Source of the DNA: Cellulomonas sp. ES6
Lineage (GTDB): Bacteria > Actinomycetota > Actinomycetes > Actinomycetales > Cellulomonadaceae
Assembly: GCF_030053835.1 (NCBI RefSeq)
Contig: NZ_CP125655.1
Span: 310,001 to 374,000, forward strand
Direction of reading: 5' to 3'
Length of the DNA: 64,000 bases
Shown here piece after piece: positions 49,855-57,256 of the stretch; within the stretch, counting starts at the first letter, position 1; each line of letters starts with the position of its first letter. Both the position numbers and the translations under genes were made by a program. The notes beneath the pieces are model-generated. The model saw nothing but the letters and a program-made list of their open reading frames with translations. It made no database searches and was not told where the DNA came from.

Positions 49855-50780
49855 GCGCCACCCTGCCGGGGGCGGTCGGGGCGGACCGACACGTGGTCGG
49901 CCTCGAGCGCCAGCCGGACCCGTCGGGTCAGGTCCAGCGCCTCCCGGTACTCCCGGGGCACCTGCACGCGGCCGGCCCGGTCCATCACCGCGTACTCCTC
50001 GGCGACGTCGCCCTGCTCCGCGTCGCGTCGGCGCAGCACCTCGCTGCTGGTGCGGCCGTCGCGGATGGCGACGGTGCGCTCGACCTGGCCGCTGACCCCG
50101 GGGTCGTGCGTGACGACGACGACCGCCGCGCCGGCGTCGGACCGCGCGGCGCGCAGCACCTCCAGCACCTCCTGGCCGGTCGCGGTGTCGAGCTCGCCCG
50201 TCGGCTCGTCGGCGAGCAGCAGGCGCGGGCCGTTCGCCAGCGCGACCGCGATCGCCACGCGCTGCTGCTCGCCGCCCGACAGCTCGGCCGGACGCCGGTC
50301 GGCCGCGGACCGCAGCCCGACCAGGCCGAGCAGCTCGTCCGCGCGCCCGCGCGCCACGGGCCGCCGCCTGCCGGCGAGCGTGAGCGGCAGCATGACGTTC
50401 TGCCGCGCGGTCAGGTACGGGACGAGGTTCCGTGACGTCTGCTGCCGCACCGACCCGACGACGGTGCGGCGGTACGCGACGCGGTCCGCCCGCGACAGCG
50501 CTCCCAGGTCCCACCGCCCGACGCGCACCCGCCCGGCGGTGGGCACGTCGGCGGCCGACAGGATGCGCAGCAGCGTCGACTTGCCGGAGCCCGACGCGCC
50601 CACGACGGCGACCATCTCCCCCGCGTGGACCAGCAGGTCCAGGCCCTGCAGCGCCTGCACCTCGACGCCCCCGGTGCGGAACACGCGCACCACCGCGTCG
50701 CAGACCACGAGCGCGTCGCGCCCGAACTCCGCGGGCGCGCTCAGACGCGCACCGAGCTCCTCCACGACGCTGCGCTGCAC
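49851..50780 (-). CDS. ABC transporter ATP-binding protein with C-terminal AbrB-like extension
   Basis: A 309-residue ATPase. Walker A GASGSGKST near residues 59-67, signature LSGGEQQRVAIAVALA, Walker B LLLADEPTGELD and H-loop VTHD are intact, so it should hydrolyse ATP. After the ATPase core, about 45 extra residues read AVMDRAGRVQVPREYREALD and continue with RVRLALEADHVSVRP, the swapped-hairpin pattern of SpoVT/AbrB domains. GTG 50780 has GGAGG at 7 bases. It is first in the four-gene ABC operon. The extension may mediate dimerisation or regulation; DNA binding is only a possibility. Confidence 0.88.
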   Translation of the reverse strand: MQRSVVEELGARLSAPAEFGRDALVVCDAVVRVFRTGGVEVQALQGLDLLVHAGEMVAVVGASGSGKSTLLRILSAADVPTAGRVRVGRWDLGALSRADRVAYRRTVVGSVRQQTSRNLVPYLTARQNVMLPLTLAGRRRPVARGRADELLGLVGLRSAADRRPAELSGGEQQRVAIAVALANGPRLLLADEPTGELDTATGQEVLEVLRAARSDAGAAVVVVTHDPGVSGQVERTVAIRDGRTSSEVLRRRDAEQGDVAEEYAVMDRAGRVQVPREYREALDLTRRVRLALEADHVSVRPDRPRQGGA

Positions 50781-50845
50781 GGGTGCCCCTCCTCGGACGC
50801 GACCCTGGATGCTAGCGCCGCCCGCGCCGTGTCGCGCAGGTGCCG

Positions 50846-51307
50846 TCACCCGGTCGGACCGGGCCGGGACTCGTGCCCCGGGCGGCCGTGCGTGCGGTTG
50901 CGCTCCTTGAGCTGGGACTCGTGGACGTGCCGGCGGCCCGCGACGAGCTCGTCCCGGACGCGGCGCTCGGCGTCGGCGAACGCCCGGTGGTAGCCGTCGT
51001 CGAAGTCCTCCACCACCTGGAACGTCCAACGCCCCGCGAGCACGTTGCGACCGACCACCTCGGCGCGCACCTCCTCGGCGAGGTCGGCGTGACCCGCCGC
51101 CTCGAGCCGGTCCAGCGCCTCGGCCAGCTCCGCGTCCGCGCGCCCGATCAGCCGGTGGAACGCGTAGAGCATCCCGCGGGCGTGCTCGACGACCTCGAAC
51201 GCGGCGGTCACTCCCCCGACCGCCTCGACCACCGCCTCGGGGACGCCGTCGGGCGGCAGGTGCGCGGCGTCGGGGCGGTCGGCGGCGGGGGCGTCGGGCT
51301 CGGCCAT
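50846..51307 (-). CDS. Hypothetical helical protein
   Basis: A 153-residue protein of amphipathic helices (HARGMLYAFHRLIGRADAEL, LAEALDRLEAAGHADLAEEV) with FQVVEDFDDGYHRAFADAER in the middle and a charged C-terminus. It has no membrane segment. The pattern recurs in actinobacterial genomes but carries no function that I know. ATG 51307; it is divergent from dinB with 78 bases between, and ends 66 bases upstream of the ABC operon start on the same strand. Confidence 0.65.
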   Translation of the reverse strand: MAEPDAPAADRPDAAHLPPDGVPEAVVEAVGGVTAAFEVVEHARGMLYAFHRLIGRADAELAEALDRLEAAGHADLAEEVRAEVVGRNVLAGRWTFQVVEDFDDGYHRAFADAERRVRDELVAGRRHVHESQLKERNRTHGRPGHESRPGPTG

Positions 51308-51385
51308 GCGCCCATCGTCGGCCGGGGCGCCGGGCCGTGCGACCCGGACCGCGCTCGTGTCGGTGGTCGGGTCGAGCATGGGCCC

Positions 51386-52660
51386 GTGTCCAGCCGTCCG
51401 GCCCGCCCCGCGCCCGGCGGAGCGCCGGGGCCACCCGTCGCGCCGCCGGCGGAGCCCGCGCCGCCGCGACGCGCCACGATCCTGCACGCCGACCTCGACG
51501 CGTTCTACGCCTCGGTGGAGCAGCGCGACGACCCGCGGCTGCGGGGACGGCCCGTCGCGGTGGGCGGCGGCGTGGTGCTGGCCGCCTCCTACGAGGCGAA
51601 GCGTCGCGGGGTCCGCACCGCCATGAGCGCGCGGCAGGCGAGGTCCCTGTGCCCGGGGCTCGTCGTCGTCCGGCCGCGGTTCGACGCCTACTCCGCCGCG
51701 AGCCGCGCGGTGTTCGCGATCTTCGAGGACACGACGCCCGCCGTGCAGGGCGTCTCGATCGACGAGGCGTTCCTCGACGTGCACGGCCTGCACCGGATCG
51801 ACGCCCCGCCCCTCGCGCTCGCCGCGCGGGTCCGCGCCCGGGTGGCCCACGAGGTCGGCCTGCCGATCACCGTGGGGGTCGCGCGCACGCCGTTCCTCGC
51901 GAAGGTCGCGAGCCGCGTCGCCAAGCCGGACGGCCTGCTGCTGGTCGACCCGGCCGCCGAGGCGGCGTTCCTGCACCCGCTGCCGGTCGAGCTGCTGTGG
52001 GGCGTCGGCGAGGTGACGGCCGACCGGCTGCGGGCGTACGGGCTGCGGACCGCCGGCGACGTCGCCGCGCTCCCGCGGGAGGTGCTCGTGGCCGCGCTCG
52101 GCCCGGCGCGCGGGCGCCACCTGCACGCCGTCGTGCACGGCGGCACGCCCGAGCGGCTCGAGACCGGCCGGCGCCGCGGCTCCGTCGGGGCGCAGCGGGC
52201 GCTCGGTCCCGGCCCGCACGCCCCCGACGACGTGCGCGCGGCGCTGCTCGGGCTGGTCGACCGGGTGTGCCGTCGCCTGCGCGCGGGGCACCGCCTCGCG
52301 CGGACCGTCGTGCTGCGGCTGCGGTTCGCGGACTACGGCACCGCGACCCGGTCGCGCTCGTTCGCCCACGCGACGTCCTCGGGCGCCGACCTCGCGGCCG
52401 CGGCCACCGCGCTGCTCGCGGACGCGGCCGGGCTGGTGCGGGAGCGGGGGCTCACCCTGGTCGGGGTGGCGCTCACGGGCCTCGAGCCGGACGACCACTG
52501 GCAGCCGACGCTCGACCTGGACGGCAGCGACCCGCGCGGGCTGGACGCCGCGGTGGACGCGGTGGCGCGCCGGTTCGGGGCGTCGGCGGTGGTGCGCGGC
52601 GCGCTCGTGCACCGCGGCACCGGGCTCGAGGTGCCGACGCTGCCCGACACCGGGGACTGA
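51386..52660 (+). CDS. dinB: DNA polymerase IV (Y-family, DinB)
   Basis: A 424-residue translesion polymerase. ILHADLDAFYASVEQRDDP and GVSIDEAFLDVHGL carry the catalytic carboxylates; SYEAKRRGVRTAMSARQA is the fingers motif and ITVGVARTPFLAKVASRVAK the thumb region. The little-finger domain follows. No clear beta-clamp pentapeptide is seen in the short C-terminus (VPTLPDTGD), which is unusual. The first 30 residues are Pro/Ala-rich and dispensable-looking; GTG 51386 has only a weak RBS. No LexA box was recognised upstream. Confidence 0.93.
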   Translation: MSSRPARPAPGGAPGPPVAPPAEPAPPRRATILHADLDAFYASVEQRDDPRLRGRPVAVGGGVVLAASYEAKRRGVRTAMSARQARSLCPGLVVVRPRFDAYSAASRAVFAIFEDTTPAVQGVSIDEAFLDVHGLHRIDAPPLALAARVRARVAHEVGLPITVGVARTPFLAKVASRVAKPDGLLLVDPAAEAAFLHPLPVELLWGVGEVTADRLRAYGLRTAGDVAALPREVLVAALGPARGRHLHAVVHGGTPERLETGRRRGSVGAQRALGPGPHAPDDVRAALLGLVDRVCRRLRAGHRLARTVVLRLRFADYGTATRSRSFAHATSSGADLAAAATALLADAAGLVRERGLTLVGVALTGLEPDDHWQPTLDLDGSDPRGLDAAVDAVARRFGASAVVRGALVHRGTGLEVPTLPDTGD

Positions 52661-52664
52661 GCCC

Positions 52665-52687
52665 GGGGCCGGGTCGACGTCGGCCCC
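52665..52687 (+). terminator. Terminator hairpin after dinB
   Basis: GGGGCCG (52665-52671) and CGGCCCC (52681-52687) form a 7-bp stem with a 9-base loop, 4 bases after the stop codon. Confidence 0.5.
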
Positions 52688-52790
52688 CCGGTGTCGCCGG
52701 AGGGCCGTCCCGCGTACCGTCGAGCGAGACCGCTCTCCCGGGTCGGGGACGTGCCCGGGGAGAACCGTGCCAGGGCAGGAGCGCGGAACC

Positions 52791-53441
52791 ATGACCCACC
52801 CGACCGCCGTCGAGCACGCCCTCGCCGTGGGGACACCCGTCCGCTGCGGCGCCTACCGTCTGGACCTGACCACCGGCGCGTGGTGGTGGTCGGACCAGGT
52901 CTACGCCATCCACGGGTTCGCCCCGCACGAGGTCGTGCCGACGACCGAGCTGCTGCTCGCCCACAAGCACCCGGGCGACCGGGACCGCGTGGCCTGCACC
53001 CTCGACCCGGGGACCGGCCCCGGCGAGCCGTTCTCGTGCGTCCACCGCATCTGCGACGCGTCCGGGCACGAACGGCTGGTCGGCGTCGTCGGGGAGACCC
53101 AGGGCGGGCCGGACGGGGCCGCGGTCGCCGTGGGCGGCTACGTGACCGAGCTGACGGGCGTCGTCGACGACCACGCCCAGGCCGCCGCCACGGCGTCGAT
53201 CGCCGCGGCGGCGCAGAGCAGGGCGGTCATCGACCAGGCGTGCGGCGCGGTCGCACTCGCCGGGCGCACAGACCCGCGGACCGCGTTCGACCGGCTGCGG
53301 GTGGCGTCGAACGACGCGAACGTGCCCGTGCGGACGCTCGCCACCGCCATCGTCACCTCGCTGCCCGAGCTCGGCGGCGAGCCCGGGCGGCTCGTGGGGT
53401 TCCTCGACGCCCTGCTCGCGCCCACGCACCGCGCCGCCTGA
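52791..53441 (+). CDS. PAS-ANTAR regulator
   Basis: A 216-residue soluble protein. Residues 20-125 form a PAS-like fold (LTTGAWWWSDQVYAIHGFAP, LLLAHKHPGDRDRVACTL, CVHRICDASGHERLVGVVGE). The C-terminal part is an ANTAR domain (SRAVIDQACGAVALAGRTDP, AFDRLRVASNDANVPVRTLA). It should bind stem-loop RNA and control transcription elongation in response to a signal at the PAS pocket. This is the second ANTAR protein in the window. ATG 52791 has AGGAG at 9 bases; GTG 52767 is the alternative. Confidence 0.82.
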   Translation: MTHPTAVEHALAVGTPVRCGAYRLDLTTGAWWWSDQVYAIHGFAPHEVVPTTELLLAHKHPGDRDRVACTLDPGTGPGEPFSCVHRICDASGHERLVGVVGETQGGPDGAAVAVGGYVTELTGVVDDHAQAAATASIAAAAQSRAVIDQACGAVALAGRTDPRTAFDRLRVASNDANVPVRTLATAIVTSLPELGGEPGRLVGFLDALLAPTHRAA

Positions 53442-53508
53442 CGCCCCGGGGAGCGGGCGCCGCCCCGCCGGGGGACGATGGGCACCCGCCGCCGCGACGA
53501 GGAGCCCC

Positions 53509-54438
53509 ATGCGCCAGCACGACGTGCCCCCGCGGGCCGGGCGCGCCGACGGGCGGCCGCCGGAGCCCGTCCCGCCCTCCAGCACGCCGTCCGTCCCGCC
53601 CTCCGCCGCGCCGTCCGCCACACGGCGCGCGACCGCGCTGCTCCGGGCGTGCCACCCCGCGCCGGCGGCGGCGGTCACGCTCTTCGCCGGGGCGTTCGCC
53701 GCCGGGGCCGCCGACGCGGGCCCGGGCCGGGCGCTGCTCGTCGCCGCCGCCGTGCTCGCGGGCCAGCTCTCCGTCGGGTGGTCGAACGACTGGATCGACG
53801 CGGCGCGGGACCGCGCGGTCGGGCGGGTGGGCAAGCCGGTGGTGTCCGGCGACGTCTCCCCCGCCGGGCTGCGCACCGCCGCGCTCGCGGCCGCCGCCGC
53901 GTGCGTGCTCCTGTCGGCCGCCCTCGGTGCCGTGCCGGGCGCGCTGCACGTCGGGCTCGTCGCCGTCGCCTGGGGGTACAACGCCGGTCTGAAGTCGACC
54001 GCGTGGTCGTGGGTGCCGTACGCCGTCGCGTTCGGCGGGCTGCCGTCGGTCGCGACGCTGGCCGTGGCGGACCCCGCACCGGCGCCGTGGTGGGTGACCG
54101 CGGGAGCGGCGGGGCTCGGCGTCGGCGCCCACCTCGCCAACGTGCTGCCCGACCTCGAGGACGACGCGGCGACCGGCGTGCACGGGCTGCCGCACCGGCT
54201 CGGGCGCCGCCGGACCGCGACCGGCGCCGCCGCGGTGCTGCTGGCGGCTGCGGCCGTGGTCGTCCTGGCCTCCCCCGGCGCGCCCGGGGCAGGCGGGCTC
54301 CTGGCGCTCGCCGCCACCGCCGCGCTCGCGACGTCCGCCGCGGTGGTCGCGCTGCGCAGCCCGGCCAGCCGGTGGCCGTTCCGCGCGGCGATGCTCACCG
54401 CGGCAGTCGTCGTCGTGCTCCTGGTCGCGACCGGCTGA
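53509..54438 (+). CDS. UbiA-family prenyltransferase
   Basis: A 309-residue integral membrane enzyme with about eight helices. NDWIDAARD at residues 93-101 is the first Asp-rich NDxxDxxxD motif that binds the prenyl diphosphate through Mg2+, and DLEDD at 215-219 is the second. The first 40 residues are Pro/Ser-rich. ATG 53509 has GAGGAG 6 bases upstream. Its position before a type III polyketide synthase suggests that it prenylates a phenolic lipid, as the UbiA enzyme of the Actinoplanes alkyl-O-dihydrogeranyl-methoxyhydroquinone cluster is reported to do. That analogy is from memory. Confidence 0.85.
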   Translation: MRQHDVPPRAGRADGRPPEPVPPSSTPSVPPSAAPSATRRATALLRACHPAPAAAVTLFAGAFAAGAADAGPGRALLVAAAVLAGQLSVGWSNDWIDAARDRAVGRVGKPVVSGDVSPAGLRTAALAAAAACVLLSAALGAVPGALHVGLVAVAWGYNAGLKSTAWSWVPYAVAFGGLPSVATLAVADPAPAPWWVTAGAAGLGVGAHLANVLPDLEDDAATGVHGLPHRLGRRRTATGAAAVLLAAAAVVVLASPGAPGAGGLLALAATAALATSAAVVALRSPASRWPFRAAMLTAAVVVVLLVATG

Positions 54439-54511
54439 CCGGCGCCGGGGCCGCCGGCGCCCCGCCCCGCCACCGGTCGCGAGCGCCCCTGCACGGGGGG
54501 AGGATCGCGCC

Positions 54512-55579
54512 ATGTCCCGGATCCTCGCCGTCAGCCCGGCCCTCCCGCCGCACGCGTACCGCCAGGCCGAGATCACGGCGGAGATCGGCGGCCTGCTCAC
54601 CCGGGACCCCGGGCGCCGGGCGCTGCTCGACCGGGTCCAGGGATCGGCGGGGGTCGACACCCGGCACCTCGTGCTGCCGCTCGAGAAGTACGCCGGGCTC
54701 GGGTCGTTCGGGGAGGCGAACGACCTGTTCCTGCGCGAGGGGGCCGAACTGGCCGCCGGCGCCGTGCTCGACGCCCTGCGGACGGCCGGGCTGCGGCCCG
54801 CGGACGTCGACCACCTGCTGTTCACGACCGTCACCGGCGTCTCCGCGCCGTCGCTCGACGCGCTGCTGGTGGAGCGGCTCGGGCTGCGACCGGACGTGCG
54901 GCGCTCGCCGTCCTTCGGGCTCGGCTGCGCGGGCGGAGCCGCGGGGCTCGCGCTCGCCCACGACCGGCTGACGGCCCACCCCGGCGACGTCGCCGTGCTG
55001 CTGTCCGTCGAGCTCTGCTCGCTGACGTTCCAGCAGGACGACGACTCGACGGCGAACCTCGTGGCCACCGGGCTGTTCGGCGACGGTGCCGCGGCCGCGG
55101 TCCTGGTGGGCGAGGAGCGTGCGGCGCTCGACGGCGTGGACGGTCCCCAGGTGGTCGGGCCGCGGAGCGTGCTGTACCCCGGCACCGCCGGGGACCTCGG
55201 CTGGCGCGTCGGCGAGCAGGGCCTGCGCATCGTGCTGTCGGGGGGCATGGCCGACACCGTCTCCGCGCACGTCTCGCAGGACGTCGACGCCCTGCTCGCG
55301 CCGCTCGGGGCGACCACCGCGGACGTCGCCCGCTGGGTCGTCCACCCGGGCGGCCCGCGCATCCTCGACGCCGTCGAGGACGCGCTCGGGCTGCCGCCCG
55401 AGGCGCTCGCCGTCAGCCGCGCGACGATGGCCCGCACGGGCAACCTGTCCTCCGCGGCCGTGCTGCACGTCCTGGCGGCGACTCCCCCGCCGGACGACGG
55501 CGGCCTCGGCGTGGTGCTGGCCTTCGGGCCGGGCGTCGGGGCGGAGCTGGTCGCGCTGCGCTGGGGGGCCGCGGCATGA
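54512..55579 (+). CDS. Type III polyketide synthase (alkylresorcinol synthase-like)
   Basis: A 355-residue thiolase-fold enzyme. The catalytic triad is Cys139 in GLGCAGGAAGL, His278 in VVHPGGP and Asn311 in RTGNLSSA. SAPSLDALLVERL and LFGDGAAAAVLVG are standard family stretches. Bacterial members of this type extend long-chain acyl starters with malonyl-CoA to make alkylresorcinols or alkylpyrones. With the next genes it resembles the srsABC order of Streptomyces griseus. ATG 54512; the ICMT-like gene overlaps its stop by 4 bases. Confidence 0.92.
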   Translation: MSRILAVSPALPPHAYRQAEITAEIGGLLTRDPGRRALLDRVQGSAGVDTRHLVLPLEKYAGLGSFGEANDLFLREGAELAAGAVLDALRTAGLRPADVDHLLFTTVTGVSAPSLDALLVERLGLRPDVRRSPSFGLGCAGGAAGLALAHDRLTAHPGDVAVLLSVELCSLTFQQDDDSTANLVATGLFGDGAAAAVLVGEERAALDGVDGPQVVGPRSVLYPGTAGDLGWRVGEQGLRIVLSGGMADTVSAHVSQDVDALLAPLGATTADVARWVVHPGGPRILDAVEDALGLPPEALAVSRATMARTGNLSSAAVLHVLAATPPPDDGGLGVVLAFGPGVGAELVALRWGAAA

Positions 55580-56106
55580 GCTCGCTGGTGTGGTTCGACG
55601 TCCTCGTGGCGCTCACCGCGCTCGAGCGGCTCGCCGAGCTCGTCGTCTCGGCGCGCAACGCCCGCTGGTCCGTCGCCCGCGGGGGCGTCGAGTCGGGCCT
55701 CGGCCACTTCCCGGCGATGGTGGCGCTGCACACCGGGCTCCTCCTCGCGTGCGTGCTCGAGGCGCACCTCGCGGACCGCCCGTTCCTGCCGTGGCTCGGC
55801 TGGCCGGCGTTCGCGCTGGTCGTCGCCAGCCAGGCGCTGCGGTGGTGGTGCATCGCGACCCTCGGGCCGCGCTGGAACACGCGCGTGATCGTCGTGCCGG
55901 GGCTGCCGCTCGTCGCCGGCGGGCCGTACCGCTGGCTGCGCCACCCCAACTACGTCGCGGTGGTCGTGGAGGGCGTCGCGCTGCCGCTCGTCCACACGGC
56001 CTGGGTGACGGCGGTGGCGTTCACCGTGCTCAACGCGGTCCTGCTGCTGGGGTTCCGCATCCCCGCCGAGGAGCGGGCGCTCCGCCTGGCCGGCGAGCGC
56101 ACGTGA
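55576..56106 (+). CDS. Isoprenylcysteine carboxyl methyltransferase-like membrane methyltransferase
   Basis: A 176-residue membrane protein with four or five helices. GGPYRWLRHPNYVAVVVEG is the signature of the ICMT/PEMT superfamily that binds S-adenosylmethionine in the membrane, and FRIPAEERAL with its Glu-Glu is the C-terminal hallmark. In srs-type clusters such an enzyme O-methylates the alkylresorcinol; the same is inferred here. ATG 55576 overlaps the polyketide synthase stop, and the next gene overlaps by GTGA. Confidence 0.88.
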   Translation: MSSLVWFDVLVALTALERLAELVVSARNARWSVARGGVESGLGHFPAMVALHTGLLLACVLEAHLADRPFLPWLGWPAFALVVASQALRWWCIATLGPRWNTRVIVVPGLPLVAGGPYRWLRHPNYVAVVVEGVALPLVHTAWVTAVAFTVLNAVLLLGFRIPAEERALRLAGERT

Positions 56107-57143
56107 CCCCCGACGCCGACGTCCTCGTCGTGGGCGGCGGGCCGGTCGGGCTCGCCGCCGCGGTCGAGGCGCGGCTCGCCGGCCTGACCGCGCTGGTCGT
56201 CGAGCCGCGCCGCCCGCCCGTCGACAAGGCGTGCGGCGAGGGCCTCATGCCGCAGGCGGTCGGCGCCCTCGACCGGCTGGGGGTGCGGCCGCCGGGGCAC
56301 CCGCTCGCGGGCATCGCGTACGTGCGGGACGCGCTGCGGGCCGAGCACCGGTTCGCGGGCGACCCGGGGCGCGGCGTGCGGCGGACGGTGCTGCACGGCG
56401 AGCTCGACCGGCGCGCGACCGAGCTCGCCGTGGCGCGGCACCCCGCGAAGGTGGTCGACGTGGAGCAGGACCGTGCGGGCGTCACGGCGCGCTGCACCGA
56501 CGGGCGCGAGGTCCGGGGCCGCTGGCTGCTGGGCTGCGACGGCCTGCACTCCGCGGTGCGCCGGCTCACCGGCCTCGAGGCCCCGCCGCCCCGGCGCCGG
56601 GTGCGGCGGTTCGGCGTCCGGCGCCACTACCGCGTGACGCCCTGGACCGATCTCGTCGAGGTCCACTGGGGCCGCCGGACCGAGGCGTACGTCACGCCCG
56701 TCGGGCCGGACCTGGTCGGGGTCGCGCTGCTCGGACCGTCCCCCATCGACGTCGACGACGAGCTCGCGGCGATGCCCCGGCTCGCCGAGCACCTCGAGGG
56801 GGCCCCGGTGGAGGCCGCGGACCGGGGGGCGGGGCCGCTGCGCCAGCGCACCCGGGCGCGCGCGTGCGACCGGGTGCTGCTGGTCGGCGACGCATCGGGC
56901 TACGTCGACGCGCTCACCGGCGAGGGCCTGCGCCTGGGGTTCGCCCAGGCCCGCGCCGCGATCACGCACCTCGACGACCCGGACGGCTACGAGCGGGCGT
57001 GGTCGGCCGCGACGCGCGACTACCGCCTGCTCACGTCCGCGCTCGTGGCCGCGGCGACGTCCCCGCTGCGCGGGGCGCTCGTGCCCGCTGCGGTCCGGCT
57101 GCCCCCGGTGTTCGCCGCCGCGGTCGAGCGGCTCGCGCGCTGA
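56103..57143 (+). CDS. FAD-dependent monooxygenase of the phenolic-lipid cluster
   Basis: A 346-residue flavoprotein. VVGGGPVGLAAAVEA (residues 9-23) is the dinucleotide-binding fold, GEGLMPQAVGALDRLGV is the second FAD-contact segment of the group containing geranylgeranyl reductases and aromatic hydroxylases, and LLVGDASGYVDALTGEGL is the third, with GD. By analogy with SrsC it may hydroxylate the resorcinol ring to a hydroquinone; alternatively it could reduce the prenyl chain. GTG 56103 overlaps the methyltransferase stop by 4 bases. A terminator follows. Confidence 0.85.
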   Translation: MTPDADVLVVGGGPVGLAAAVEARLAGLTALVVEPRRPPVDKACGEGLMPQAVGALDRLGVRPPGHPLAGIAYVRDALRAEHRFAGDPGRGVRRTVLHGELDRRATELAVARHPAKVVDVEQDRAGVTARCTDGREVRGRWLLGCDGLHSAVRRLTGLEAPPPRRRVRRFGVRRHYRVTPWTDLVEVHWGRRTEAYVTPVGPDLVGVALLGPSPIDVDDELAAMPRLAEHLEGAPVEAADRGAGPLRQRTRARACDRVLLVGDASGYVDALTGEGLRLGFAQARAAITHLDDPDGYERAWSAATRDYRLLTSALVAAATSPLRGALVPAAVRLPPVFAAAVERLAR

Positions 57144-57169
57144 GGGACCGCGCCGGGCGGGCGCGGGCA

Positions 57170-57191
57170 GGGGCGGGCACACCCCCGCCCC
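57170..57191. terminator. Terminator hairpin after the phenolic-lipid cluster
   Basis: GGGGCGGG (57170-57177) and CCCGCCCC (57184-57191) form an 8-bp stem with a 6-base loop, between the convergent monooxygenase and permease genes. Confidence 0.6.
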
Positions 57192-57209
57192 GCCGCGCGG
57201 TGCGACGGA

Positions 57210-57253
57210 GGCGCAGTGGCGCAGCGGCGCAGCGGCGCACTGGCACAGCGGCG
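57210..57253. repeat. 8-bp tandem repeat
   Basis: Five units of GGCGCAGC (three exact or one base off, two diverged) plus a half unit lie directly beside the stop codon of the FecCD permease, in the convergent gap. Confidence 0.85.
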
Positions 57254-57256
57254 TGG

